64,000 bases of DNA from Piezodorus guildinii (GCA_023052935.1 CM041294.1:18314635-18378634), one strand, 5' to 3'. Positions 45,905 to 57,304 are shown, numbered from the stretch's first letter. Notes: generated by a model not told the origin, from the sequence alone. Translations and numbers: made by a program.

Positions 45905-47089
45905 TTAATATGTGTTTATCAAATTCGAGTAACATGCATTTAGGTTTTGGACATCCGATTTTTTATTTATGGCGCGATTTTTATATTTCTCTATGGTAAT
46001 CATTTCTTTAAAATTTCGTTTGAAGCTGTTTTTTTCATAATGAATAATTTTCGGTGAGTGAAATTTAAATGAATGTCCCGTTTTTCTGAAATGAGTAGTG
46101 AGGGCAGTTTGGTCAGGTTTATTTGGGTCTTTTTTAATTGAAGTGCAGCTATATTTGTGTTGGTATACTCTCCTTTTTAAATATTGTTCCGATGTTCCAA
46201 AATAAGACTTTCCGCATTTGTCTTCACAAGGTATTTCGTATACTACATTTGATTGAAGGTCTAATTTGTCGGAATCTTTAGTTTTTGTAAATAATTTTGA
46301 TAAAGTATTTATATTTTTGTACGTAATGGCAGAATCACTATTATTTCTGTTAATGTTAAGTGCTTTTGCAAGTTTTTCGGAAAGTGTGGGTATGTATGGG
46401 ATAGTGTAATATATTTTGGTGCTGTTCTCATTGTGTTGTTGTTTTTGTGACGTTGGTATCTGTTTTAGTAGTTTACATATGAGTTTGTGTGGATAACCAT
46501 TTTCTAAAAGGAGGTCAACTACTTTATTTTCCGCGATTTTTTGGTATTTTTTTGAGGTTAATTTTCTCGCTCGATCTATTAAATTTTTTGCTGTGTTGAT
46601 TTTATACCTATTAGGACATTGACTTTTATAGTGGATGTATCTACCGGAATGAATAGGCTTTTGCCACCACTTGGTTTCTATTTCCCCGTTTTGTTTGTGA
46701 ATTAAGAGTATGTCTAAAAATGGTAAACTATTGTTAGTTTCATGTTCAATCGTAAATGTCAGTCTGTGTGAATATTTGTTAAATTCAGTTAATATAATAT
46801 CTTCTTCATTATTTTCTGTGGGTATTGCGGTTATGATGTCATCTACAAATTTAAATAAAAACGGAATATTGAATGGAATTTTGGGAATAACTGTATCGAG
46901 TAATTCTTCTAAGTAAATGTCTGCAAGAATTGGAGCAATAGGGGATCCCATGGGGCAGCCATACTTTTGAACATAAAAATTATCATTAAATTGGAAATAT
47001 CCTCTATCCGTACAGAGGGTGAGGAGTTTCAAAAATTGGTTTTTGGGGATGGTTGTGTGTGAATTTAAAATATCTATGTACCTACTGTA
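45905..47089 (-). CDS. Penelope-like RT with C-terminal GIY-YIG endonuclease, 5'-truncated
   Basis: Single open frame of about 394 codons; no ATG near its start (a TTG at 47032 is sometimes used to call it) and it is open back to a stop at 47090-47092 inside the terminal repeat. RT palm motifs in order: YFQFNDNFYVQKYGCPMGSP, then ILADIYLEELLD, then the catalytic box FKFVDDIITA. A connector follows. The GIY-YIG nuclease occupies roughly the last 130 residues: VVYEIPC, then GKSYFGTSEQYLKRRVYQHK, then TTHFRKTGHSF and NFKEMITIEKYK. Typical full-length proteins are about twice as long; the RT N-terminus is missing. No internal stop, so this copy is fairly young. It would act in target-primed reverse transcription. 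Confidence 0.93.
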   Translation of the reverse strand, partial: YSRYIDILNSHTTIPKNQFLKLLTLCTDRGYFQFNDNFYVQKYGCPMGSPIAPILADIYLEELLDTVIPKIPFNIPFLFKFVDDIITAIPTENNEEDIILTEFNKYSHRLTFTIEHETNNSLPFLDILLIHKQNGEIETKWWQKPIHSGRYIHYKSQCPNRYKINTAKNLIDRARKLTSKKYQKIAENKVVDLLLENGYPHKLICKLLKQIPTSQKQQHNENSTKIYYTIPYIPTLSEKLAKALNINRNNSDSAITYKNINTLSKLFTKTKDSDKLDLQSNVVYEIPCEDKCGKSYFGTSEQYLKRRVYQHKYSCTSIKKDPNKPDQTALTTHFRKTGHSFKFHSPKIIHYEKNSFKRNFKEMITIEKYKNRAINKKSDVQNLNACYSNLINTY

Positions 47090-47197
47090 TTAATATTCAT
47101 TGTTCAATGTACTCTTTTTTATATCTCTAACAATAACATCATATATTAATTATTGTATAATAATATTAATGTTCTGTTTTTTTTTTCCACTGTTAAG

Positions 47198-47234
47198 GCA
47201 TGATTATGAGAACAATAAATTCTCGAAACGTCGC
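47198..47234 (+). ncRNA. Hammerhead-like motif in right arm of Penelope-like element 1
   Basis: Mirror of 45483-45519 with the same GAGAA/TTCTC stem and CGAAACGTCGC. Confidence 0.45.
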
Positions 47235-47397
47235 ATAGATAAAATTGTTTATTCATTGACTGCAACCTAAGAACAACACAAACTTATATATATATATCAA
47301 TCCAGTAATTTATTGAAGGGCGCCTTATAGAAAACTAAATGTTTCTAAAATATAAATTATTTTTATATTATTTTATATTTATTTATATATATCTTTT

Positions 47398-47474
47398 ACA
47401 ACAACAATTTTTTTATTGAGAAAAATTACAATCTGTCCCCTCAATAAATAATTTAGACATCAATAGTAGTGCTG

Positions 47475-47478
<4 letters not shown>
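47398..47478 (-). mobile_element. LINE E 3' end fragment
   Basis: ATTACAATCTGTCCCC and ATCAATAGTAGTG match the complement of 40866-40922. Confidence 0.65.

Positions 47479-47479
<1 letters not shown>

Positions 47480-47540
<61 letters not shown>
47480..47540. repeat. TA microsatellite
   Basis: Two TA runs interrupted once. Confidence 0.95.
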
Positions 47541-47542
<2 letters not shown>

Positions 47543-49258
47543 TCCGAAAAGGACTAATTTGCAATTTCAAAGGATATGCCCGATTTTCGTATTTTAAGGA
47601 CTGTCTTAATTTTCGTTTTTTTCATTCTAAGTTAAAGTCGCCATTCTCGTTGAAAGGATTTTTAACAATTGACATTTATTGTAACAAGGATTGTTACAAA
47701 TGGAAAACTGTTCAAAATGGAAGAGAACCTCCATTTTCGACTCGATTCTCCTTTTAAAATTATACGAATCGAAATAATTCACTGGTAACTAGGATTAACA
47801 CACTAAAAAGGACACTTTTTAATATCGAAACTCTTATAATAATAAGACATAAAAAAAAATTCTATAATTCTGTTTATTTAAATAACTTTAATAATATAAA
47901 TTTGTTACGTTAAATTGATCCATTAGTGGTACTAAAAGATCTTCATCCCACTACGAGTTGATGTTATAATGTGAGCGATCTTTTAAGTGAATAGCACAGT
48001 CGTGTATTTACGGGCCGGAAATTTGTTCTATTGAACGATTTCACATCAAAAACACCGCAAAATCCTCTCCACCATTACCCTGATTAGTCCAGAATATTTA
48101 GCAACAGTCTCTGAAAATAGGGAACTTATCCCAGAATAAATATAGAGTTATTATTATTACAAAACACTTTTTACAAAAAAGACTCCGTGAAACGTAGTAA
48201 AATCCAATTAATATATAAGGCATGTGCATTTTGTTTTCAAACATTGAGGATAAAATTCGGCTGAATTCCAATGTGAAATATACGAATGCAAAGATATAGC
48301 ACTGTCGAGATAAAAAAAATCTAAATTACCTGAAGCGCAATCTTGAGAGCCCGTGCAATTTTTTATGCAATAATTCATTGGGTTCTTTTCTTATGCCATC
48401 CATCTTGCGAAATGGAAGATTCACGGGCCTATGAAGAGAACCTAATCCTTCTATCCCTTAGAAAACAATTTTTCATCGGCAACTCTCTTACGTTGTTCAT
48501 TTTCTTCTAATTCAATTATTTTTCAGGGCCGGTAATACCCGAGATTCAATCGCCTGAAGGCTTTACTCAATATTCAGAATAATTCAGCTGTATATTCAGC
48601 TCGGATGTATATTCTTTAATTTTTCCCTAGAATGTTATATGTATGGTATATCTTTGATAATATTATTTGACTGAAATTTGTGCTTATCAGTGTATGAATA
48701 ACTGGAACTAATTAAACTGTTTTTTGTTTTTTTTTCTCATGAATTTTGATTTTTCAAGTAATGGCGCACCATTAGCTTGCCTTAATTTTGAAAACTTTGG
48801 TTTATGTAATAAAAGCTCATTGATTAATTTCCAATGATTTTTTCAGTGATATACATTTCTCTTATTCTTAGGTAATGTCTATTTTATTAGGTATATAATC
48901 AGGAGCGTTGGCAGGATTTTCGTTAGAGGTAGGGGGCTAGTAAGTTAAAATTCGTTAGAGAGGAGGAGAGGGAAGAGTATAAATAGTGGCGAAACTGGTC
49001 GAGAATATATGCCATCTTATTTAAACATCGTCTTTATGTATATTTAGTACGAAAAAGTAGTTTCTAAAAAACACATTTTATGCTAATACCTTCCTTATAT
49101 TATTATTTGTTGAACCAATATTTAGGGAAGGGGCTCTTGATTTTTAAATTTTTTTTACTACTTTTAGAGTATATTTTATATATAGTATATATACTACATA
49201 TATAGTATATATATAGTACTTTATATAGAGTATATGTTTATCATAGAATATTTGAAAA

Positions 49259-49287
<29 letters not shown>
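47541..49287. other. Unassigned region
   Basis: No gene recognised. 48050-48165 ends like a degenerate LINE C 3' UTR (GGAACTTATCCCAGAATAAA). 48280-48600 is less AT-rich and single-copy here. TA-rich runs at 49175-49290. Confidence 0.5.
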
Positions 49288-49289
<2 letters not shown>

Positions 49290-49720
49290 GAATAGAATAG
49301 AAAAAAAAATTATATAATAGAAGAAACTAGGAGCTTACGAGTGGATAGGGGAACAAAATGACGGGAGCGATGGAAAAATGTAACAGTACTTGGGAGATTT
49401 CAATATCCAGGAATGGGATTAGTCGATGGTGGTACCTAGGTTTTGACAGTGGGACTGAAGGTAATTGGGTAATTATAAAGGATTAGACTTGGAAAGTTTG
49501 TATTAGATTTGATAGGGGAATTGGAACTTATTACTATTGCTTGCGTCTTCAAAGCATTTAGCTTAAGATTCTTCAGATTTCCCCTGGCGCTGATTCTATC
49601 CAGTTCCTCCTGAATCTTGGAAAATGCTAATAATGTCTCGGAGGGGGAGAAGGATAGGTAGATCAGCGTTCAAATGGTGGGAGTAATGGTGGAAAGAGTT
49701 GGGAAGATCATTAATATAGG
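49288..49720 (-). pseudogene. CR1-like LINE fragment with pentanucleotide tail
   Basis: An AGAAT repeat (49288-49303) marks the 3' end. Further right the minus strand reads KIQEELDRISARGNLKNLKL, then NALKTQAIVISSNSPI and PITFSPTVKT, the NxxKT..V segment after the RT catalytic box. The stretch between that point and the usual C-terminus is deleted or unreadable. Confidence 0.7.
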
Positions 49721-49728
49721 GAATGATT

Positions 49729-49761
<33 letters not shown>

Positions 49762-49839
49762 TTTAAATTTACAACTATATATTATAATACAACAAGTAAA
49801 TATGCTCAATTATGATAAAATACATGAAAAATCATTAAG

Positions 49840-49966
49840 AGAAACTGCCTATACGCTCTTTAGTAGTGAATCTAAACAATTAGATTTCGGATGCATCTTC
49901 TTTTCAGACACCTCGGGGGATTATCAGGAAGAGGAAGCAAGTATTGAAACTAGTAGATTAAAGTGG
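49840..49966 (+). repeat. Repeat X, plus-strand copy beside SINE
   Basis: TTTTCAGACACCTCGGGGGA and ATTGAAACTAGTAGATTA match 25081-25268. It is cut at 49966 by the SINE. Confidence 0.75.
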
Positions 49967-50269
49967 GGGGAGCCCGTAGCTGAGTGGCTAGCGCGCTAGT
50001 TTCTCATGCTACAGGTAGCGAGTTCGAATCTCTGTCCCGGCGGGGCTTTTATAAGGATGTAAATAAATGGGGATTCACTCGCAGCATCTCCCCCGGGTAT
50101 GTGAGACCCGTCAGCCAAACGGTGGCCACTCACAAAATTAGGCGTAGGGAGTGTTGACCCTACACTACGAATTCCATCGTGCAACGCGAGTGTAATCTCC
50201 CAGGAGATCACACTGCGAGGCCCAGGGCCTGCACGGCCTGTCGCGCCACTGAAAAAAAAAAAAAAAAAA
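49967..50269 (+). mobile_element. tRNA-derived SINE, family S2, poly(A) copy
   Basis: Head GGGGAGCCCGTAGCTGAGTG, TGGCTAGCGCGCTAG, B box GAGTTCGAATCTC, and a body including ATTAGGCGTAGGGAGTGTTG and CCTGTCGCGCCACTG; 18-base A-tail. Same family as 15343-15646. Confidence 0.88.
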
Positions 50270-50299
50270 TCCCCAATACCCCTTACTTCGTCACAAAGA

Positions 50300-50515
50300 A
50301 ACTCGGCCATAAAGGCCATAGTCCGGACCAGGTATCAATCCTTCGACGAAAAACTCCATTCTCACTCTAACACACTACTTTCTTTCCTAGCATCCTCACC
50401 GATTCCTGATAATCCTCCAAGGCGTCTGAAAAGAATATAACTGCGAGACATTCTGATTTAGAATTCCTGTTGGGGTACTGCTAAAGAGAAGTGTCTCTAC
50501 ATGTTTCGTACCTTC
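50300..50515 (-). repeat. Repeat X, minus-strand copy
   Basis: GGACCAGGTATCAATCCTTC, AACTCCATTCTCACTCTAA and AGTGTCTCTACATGTTTC are complementary to 25081-25268. With 49840-49966 it forms an inverted pair around the SINE. Confidence 0.8.
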
Positions 50516-51375
50516 AATACTCGAAGGGTTATATAGTGTTCTCTTAATGTGCAGAAAAGAATACATCGACTAATTATAGCGTAGTTCTATAATCTAAAGC
50601 TTTGAAACATTACTTAAAGTATGTTTGAGATAATTCTATGTTCTCTTATCAGTTAAACCGAGTATACGAACTTAAGTATGCAGAGTAATATTTCTGGATC
50701 ATTACAGCTTCTGGTCTGGAATTCATATGGCTAGTCCATCTTTAGTATCGGTTTTAAACAAATCTCCGGATTCAACAGGTCCGTTCCCTTTGTAAGGTGA
50801 ATCACTTCATAAGATAAAGCAGGTTCAATGGCCCGTAATTGAAGCAACAGCCTGGAAGCAGAGGCTCCATTTTATTTCTTTCCAACTCCCCGGGCTAAGT
50901 AATTGAAGGCCGGGTCTTGAACCTGACCCCGCCGAGCAAAAAGCCGTTCTGAATATTCATAAAGCCGTGAGCTAGCAACCATCCCAGTACCTGCTACCCA
51001 CCGGCCCGAAAACCGGCATATTTTTAAGTAGTTATAGCAAGCAGAATAAAGATGAATCCCTTTAAAAAAAAAGGTTCAGATGAATTTCATATTAAAATTA
51101 CAGAAACATTGACTCCATAAGATCATACGGATCTCGAGAACTTACAATTTTAATTTGTTTCCTCTAATAAATACCTAACATTTATACTTCCAATATAACC
51201 AAAACCAATTCAGTATTAGCTTGAATTCTAAATCACAGATCTAAAAATGATCACTGTTCACTTAAAACACAGTCAAGAATCAGATTTAAACCATTCAAAC
51301 AAGGAAAGAGATAAATACTTGATCTTATACTCAGTAGCAGCACCACTGACAAGTATATTCCGTAGTGCTGGTTTT
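50516..51375. other. Unassigned; less AT-rich island at 50690-51020
   Basis: The island is single-copy in the window and contains no convincing frame. It is noted as a candidate conserved non-coding segment only. Confidence 0.45.
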
Positions 51376-51386
51376 AGTTTTATTTT

Positions 51387-51681
51387 GGGGCCACCCATAG
51401 CGAAGTGGTTAGCATAACAGCTTTCTATGCCAAAGGTTGCGGGTTCAAATCCGCGGTTGGCCCTAGGATTTTTTAATGGGAGTAAAAAATCCTTTGTTAG
51501 TTCCCTCCTTCGGAGGGACGTTAAAAGGTGATCCCGAGCCTGTGCGATGTCAGGTACTCGTTAAAGACCCCTATCCTAATAAAACCTGGATAGGCAAAAT
51601 TTAGGACTCCCACCGTAGCATTGTCCGATTAGCCATAGCAGCATAAAAGTGACGGTTAAACGAAAAAAGAAACAAAGAAAC
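51387..51681 (+). mobile_element. tRNA-derived SINE, family S1
   Basis: Head GGGGCCACCCATAGCGAAGT with B box GGGTTCAAATCCG, body with GATGTCAGGTACTCGTTAAA, A-rich end. Flanked by an 11-bp duplication AGTTTTATTTT (51376-51386 and 51682-51692). Confidence 0.93.
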
Positions 51682-52030
51682 AGTTTTATTTTATTTATTG
51701 AAATTTTATTTAACAAATTATTCATGTTGTTTTAATTTATACCAAGAATGTTTAAATTCTATGTTCTTACCACATTTATGCCAAAAAAAAAACTTGCTTA
51801 TGGTCATATAGATGTCAGACTCATTGCCACTGCCATAGCATTTATGTAAAAATTCTAATTACTGTTAAAAGAATAAAAAAAAAAAAATTCTTTTATGGAA
51901 ATTATGTTGTTTATAATTTTGTATTTCCTTTCTTTATTATGTTCTGTTTAAAGAACAAACACATAGGTTCTAAAGAAACTGGTTTGGCATTGTAAAAATC
52001 AAATAATAAAAATCTATTGTATTGTAACAA

Positions 52031-52405
52031 CCTGGGGTGTAGTGGCTAGCATAACAGCCTTTAATGCGCAAGGTCGCGGGTTCAAACCGTCGTAAGAAGG
52101 GGTATTAGAAAGATAGCCTATGCGATATAAGGTACTCGATAAAGATCTCTCTGGTTGGCGAGACAGGCCTTGGAGACTCTTGGTCGTCCCGTGTGGTTTT
52201 CTAAGATTCCATACCGCGTTTATTAATAATTTTGGTATAGGTTGGGGTCATCACTCCCTACGCCTATTTTCGTGATTGGGCACCAGTTGGCTGACGGGTT
52301 CCATAATAAAGATCTCTGAAATAATTAAAGCTCGATAGGCAAAAATTAGGACTCCCTCTGCATCTTTATCCGATTAGTCACTGTAGCATAAATTGACGTT
52401 AAATA
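52031..52405 (+). mobile_element. SINE S1, diverged, carrying a nested S2 fragment
   Basis: S1 head (GTAGTGGCTAGCATAACAGC, GGGTTCAAACCG) is strongly diverged. At 52151-52305 a minus-strand S2 3' fragment (CCTACGCCTATTTTCGTGAT) is inserted, with a 12-bp duplication ATAAAGATCTCT on each side (52139-52150 and 52306-52317). S1 resumes afterwards. Confidence 0.85.
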
Positions 52406-52531
52406 AATAAACTGGCTAATATAAATTTGACCAGCCATATTATCAACTATAATCTGAACAAATGAAAATAAAATATGACAAAAATATTATTAATCATTAG
52501 ATTCAATTTCCAATTATGAAGAGTACATCAC

Positions 52532-52879
52532 ATCTAAATAAATTATTCGGAACAATCTCTTATTTTAAAAATATTCTTTATTAATTCTTCAATATTACAT
52601 TGGCGTTTCGAGGTTTATATAATTTATCTTCAGAATCTCTAGTCAACAAATCATTCCATATTATTCAATAATAGTCAAATTTCCTTAGAATCTCTTTATT
52701 TATGCGTCAACAATGGTCATTATTATATTTTATCTCATATTTCTATTTATTTCATCCATATTTCGTTTAAAAATTCTAAATATAAGGCATATAAATCTCG
52801 AAACGTTAATGTAATATTGAGGAATTAATAAAGATTTTTTTTTAAAAAGAAGAGATTGTTCCGAAGAATTTATTTAGAT
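52532..52879. repeat. Inverted pair of hammerhead-like repeat units
   Basis: Arms of about 89 bp (52532-52620 and 52790-52879) share ATCTAAATAAATT, TCGGAACAATCTCTT and TTTATTAATTC; about 170 bp of unrelated AT-rich sequence lies between. Confidence 0.85.
52602..52633 (-). ncRNA. Hammerhead-like motif, good first box
   Basis: Minus strand: CTGAAGA, AT-rich segment, ACCTCGAAACGCC. CTGAAGA fits CUGANGA, but stem II is poor. The mirror copy at 52797-52807 keeps only CTCGAAACGTT. Confidence 0.4.
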
Positions 52880-54237
52880 ATTACTAATCATGTTTTTTCT
52901 CGGTACAAGAAATGTCCACTTTCTTTGGTAACAAAAAGAAAAGTTAAAAATGTTCTCAACCCAATAATCAAATCAATATGGGAAATAGGGATGGCTCTAC
53001 ATATGATTTTTCATGGATACCTGCTTACGACAATATATAAACATACAATATATACATATTTTATAATAACCTTAGTATCTTACGCGATAATGACGATAAA
53101 TTATTTCAATTGATTTGTGCCACAATATTCTCCCAAACAAATCTTGCAGAACCCCTAGTCATCATCTAAAAGCGCCATGTGTTGGAAAAGGCTGTTGTAG
53201 ATTGTAAAACTCCCCTAATGTTAATTATTGCCCAAATATATATGAATTTCTTGAACCAACTAAAAGTTTCTTTATCCATATATCCAAAACGGGATCGTCA
53301 TTGTTACAATTCTCTTGGTTCTAATATTTTAAATCCGATGTTTGTCTAAAAGCTTTCTCCTAATTTAAAAACCTCTTTCTCCAAAACACTACACGTGTGG
53401 CATAGATATTGAACATTGTTAACAAAGTTGATAATTTTGGCTCGTCAACACGTATATCCTGTGATGAATTGTGAAATATAATGATTCGTAGTGGCGTATA
53501 ATTAATGTTATGTTCACAGTGATAATTTCATAAAAAAATATTTCAACTATAATAATTCTATGAAATTGAAGAATTATACTTTTTCATGTTTTTGTTATAA
53601 GACGATTTTATGTATACGAGTATATACGTATTAAATTTTTTATATATGTAATATGTGTAAATGTATTTCTACCAGTATATGTATATATGTACCTGAATAT
53701 TTCCTTTGAATACATAGATTATTTATTTTCTTAAAACAAAATTAGGCTTTGTTAAGTTATCTCTTGTTCGTGATACAATGGCTTGAATGAAATATATAAT
53801 TGATTTAAAATACTGCAGGTTTCAAAATTGATATTCGCATCTGTTGTCAGGTCACAGTCCACATTATTCCTCCTCCATGCAGATTTTATTGAGAGTAGAA
53901 AACATAAAATCAATTTATTTCGACGAATTAAAAAAAAAAAAAAAAAAAAAAACAATTTAAAAATCCTTTGATCCTTTGTCAATAGTAATCCGCTTGTGTG
54001 GATGAAAAATATCTGTTCGGTTAGTTGCATTGTAATTGACTTCATTCGAGAGATGGTAAATTAAAACGTGCTCCAAAATAATTTATTTTCATACAAACGT
54101 AAGTGATTGAATCGAGAAAAAAAAAAATCGGTCGAGTCTAACTATTGTAATTATCGATACAAATCCAATTGAAACTCAGTTCATACATATTTTTTGTAAA
54201 TCCTTATTTTAATTTTTCTAGTTTTTGATATTAATTT
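52880..54237. other. AT-rich sequence, nothing recognised
   Basis: A short frame at 52856-53113 partly overlaps the inverted repeat and has no family resemblance. A-run at 53931-53952. Confidence 0.6.
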
Positions 54238-55074
54238 TACTTTCACTTACTATATATAGTAAGGGAAAGAATTGCAATCGTGAAAATTTTCGAATTCCAG
54301 TTTTCAACTAAAATACATTTTAGGGTCCCCTCCGTCCAAATAACCAAGTCCCGCAAGAAGGTCTTGTGTGGTAACTCCCGGGCTGAAATGAAAAGTCCTA
54401 TGAAACTATAATTTCATATTTAAGACATATATACGCCCGAGACGTTACAAAACCTTTTTTATCAAAATGAGCTTACCAGAACAGCCACTTTATGCCATAC
54501 ATTTTGCACCTTTTATCGATTTTCTCGAAAACGGTTCCGACGATTTTGATTAAACTCGCTATATCGATGTAAAATTTAATGGGCTTTAACATCATTTAGG
54601 TTTCATTCGGATTGAAATGGTCTGATAGGGCTTAAATGCCGATATTTTAAATTTCCTTTCTCTAAAGTACCTTTAATTTTGTTGATTTTATAAAAATAAC
54701 TGTATTATCTTGTTACCACTGATAGAAAAACAGGAAAATAAATAAATTGAATGAATTCGATACCCAACTAAAGGAGGAAACAGAAAATATATTTTTTTAA
54801 TGCATTTTTTTGTTTTTCAACATAAGAGCAGTAATATACAAGTATGAAGCTAAAGATTTTAGAAAAAATATTATATTATACTCAAACTTATAAAAGTTAC
54901 TAGAGAGTGATGAAAAGAAGATAAAGCTTACTGATTATTTTAGATAATAATATAATAGATTTTTTAATAAAGCACATATATCTATATAAATTCAATTTAA
55001 TTAATTATTTAATAGTTTTACTTATTTTTATCTCTAACTGTAGAGAAAGTCGTGTGATGCCCGCACCAGATTTT
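54238..55074 (+). repeat. Family A copy A6
   Basis: Starts CTTTCACTTACTATATATAG; the 3' end reads TGATGCCCGCACCAGATTTT. No microsatellite run in the slot (54360-54380), where AACTCCCGGGC follows directly. Confidence 0.92.
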
Positions 55075-55639
55075 TTACTCTGTATCTTCTCCCATATTTC
55101 TTGATACATTTTAAGGTAAATCTGTACGACAATGAAATATGGTTGATTTATCTATAATATTACATAGATTATGTCGCCTCACAGATCGTTTTTCACTTTT
55201 GGCTGTTACAGAGTTCTATGAAATTGAATAAATTTTCATTTTCTAGGAGTCTGTTTGTGATTGTTTTTACGTGGTTCGTTCCGTCATTGTCGTAGCACGA
55301 ATTCAGCCCAATGAGGAATAATATTAGAGAATATTGAGGTAATATAGAGCAGAGCAGAACGTATAATGTATGTCAATATCTGAACTTCCTACATTAAGTA
55401 AATTTTTTGAATTAGGTTTGACGACAGTTACATATTTCTTTTGAAAAATTTAAATGATTCTAGTCTGTACGCTGTAAAGATATAAATATTCAAAGAGTAA
55501 CGAAAATAAAATCTTTGTATTCTTTTGAAAAAAAAAATTCCTATCAAAACTATTATTTTCCCCCCACTCAACATTTTATTCACACCTGTAACAATTACTA
55601 TAAGAAAATGTGCTAAAATCCAAGAAAACATATGATGGG
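55075..55639. other. AT-rich sequence, nothing recognised
   Basis: No feature beyond short A-runs. Confidence 0.6.
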
Positions 55640-56085
55640 CAGACATAAGGGACATTAAGCAGAACTATATTTTCAGGTCCGGAGGTGCCTCATCCAAATG
55701 CTTTTCTGCTTACGTCGAGTCAAAGTTGTAGGCATGTTTTGAACAAAGTTTTTAATGTGTCCATGTAGTTAGTCATAAAATCGTTTGGAAGTCATTCGAA
55801 GATGTTTTGTTATAGTCGAAACACGACTAGATGAAGGGTATCGTTTGAAACATATGGTGGTGAGTTCAATACCAGTATTAGAAATTGCGATTAAAAGGTT
55901 TGTATTTTTCGTAAGTGAGTCTTTTTTAGCATTTCCGTATATTTCCATATAAGTTTTAATAAATAAGTATGTACATTAAGTCTGATTGGTAATTTTGAAT
56001 GTCTACGAATTATCGAATACAACAGTCTCAGTCGAAAATGTAAAGTTTAAGTTTTGTCTTGATGTGTGGGCTCCATATCAAAAAT
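55640..56085 (-). pseudogene. Jockey-like LINE B, degenerate copy
   Basis: Aligns with 696-1160 as complement: CCGGAGGTGCCTCATCC, CATAAAATCGTTTGGAAG, GGGTATCGTTTGAAACATAT, ATTGCGATTAAAAGGTTTG and TTTTAATAAATAAGTATGTA. All frames are interrupted. It ends near the KKKRK-equivalent point as the other copies do. Confidence 0.75.
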
Positions 56086-56208
56086 GTGTCTTAAGTACGT
56101 TACTATGCTTGATTGTGGTGTCTAGTGATTATCTGTGTAAACTGAAGGACGGGATCAGTGTCTAAGTGTATATGTTTTTTTTTTTTGTTTTTTTTTTCAT
56201 GTTTTTTT

Positions 56209-56337
56209 ACTTTCACTTACTATATATAGTAAGGGGAAGTATTGCGATCGTGAAAATTTTCGAATTCCAGTTTTCAACGGAAATACACATTTTAGGGTCC
56301 CCTGAGTCCAAATAACCAAGTCCCGCAAAAAGGTCTG

Positions 56338-56368
<31 letters not shown>

Positions 56369-57287
56369 TTTTACGAGGGTAGGTGGAAATCTTCAAAAGA
56401 CGCGGATAAGCCCGTACCTATCCGTGTGTGGGATTCTTACCCACTAAAACCAACCTCCCTACACCTGTTTCTCTCCCACCACGGGACTGCCGTTAGGCTT
56501 GTGTGTGTGTGTGTGGGGTGTGTGTGTGGTAACTCCCGGGCGGAAACGGTAAGTCCTATGAAACTGAAATTTCATATTTAAGACAACTATACGCCCGAGA
56601 CGTGACAAAACTTTTTTCATCTAAATGAGCCTACCAGAAGAGGCACTTTATACCATGCATTTTGCACCTCTTTTCGATTTTCTCAAAAACGGTTCCGACG
56701 ATTTTGATTAAACTCGCTATATCGATGTAAAATTTAATGGGCTTTAATATCATGTAGGTTTTATTTAGATAAAAATGGTCTGACAGGGCTTAAATGCCGA
56801 TATTTTAAATTGTCTTCCCCTAAAGTACCTTTAATTTGGTAGATTCAATAATAATAACTAGATTATCTTGTTAACGCTGATGAAAAACTGGTAAATATAT
56901 AAATTGAATAAATTCGATACCCAACTAAAGGAGAAAACAGAAAAAATATTTTTTTAATGCAATTTTTCGTTTTTGAACATAAGAGCAGTAATATACATGT
57001 ATGATATACCGTTGGAAAGCTAAAGATTTTAGAAAAATTATCATCTCATACACAAGCTTTTAAAAGTTAATAGAGAGTGATGAAAAGAAGATAAAACTAA
57101 CTGATTATTTTAGATAATAATATAATAGATTTTTTAATAAAACACATGTTTCTATAGAAATTTAATTTGATTAATTCCTTAATAATTTCACGTATTTTTA
57201 TCTCTAACTGTATTTGAAAATCCTTTCATTGATTTTAAAAATTGAGGTAAGTGAAAGTCGTGTGTTGCCCGCACCAGATTTTTTTGT
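56209..57287 (+). repeat. Family A copy A7, most complete (reference copy)
   Basis: Begins CTTTCACTTACTATATATAG and ends TTGCCCGCACCAGATTTTT. A subterminal GTAAGTGAAAG, exact complement of the start, lies about 20 bases before the end. The GT slot (56335-56352) is interrupted by a T-run plus a short LINE end (56353-56500), then GT resumes. No protein is encoded. Confidence 0.93.
56353..56500 (-). mobile_element. Short LINE 3' end inserted in the GT slot
   Basis: On the minus strand: GCCTAACGGCAGTCCCGTGG, then CGGATAGGTACGGGCTTATC, then an A-tail (T-run 56353-56372). GT repeats lie on both sides, so the microsatellite itself was the target. Confidence 0.65.
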
Positions 57288-57304
57288 TGTAATTTCCAGT
57301 TTTT

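Larger units (their letters stand above)
45431..47286 (-). mobile_element. Penelope-like element 1 with inverted terminal units
   Basis: Inverted arms of about 222-225 bp (45431-45652 and 47062-47286) flank the reading frame at 45905-47089. Each arm carries GTTGTTCTTAGGTTGCAGTC, a hammerhead-like motif and a GTACATAGATATTTTAAATT inner end. Terminal repeats in inverted orientation are a known configuration of Penelope-like retroelements. Confidence 0.88.

Noticed and set aside
53752..54045. 97-codon minus-strand frame
   Set aside because: It contains a Phe run from an A-run and has no recognisable motif.
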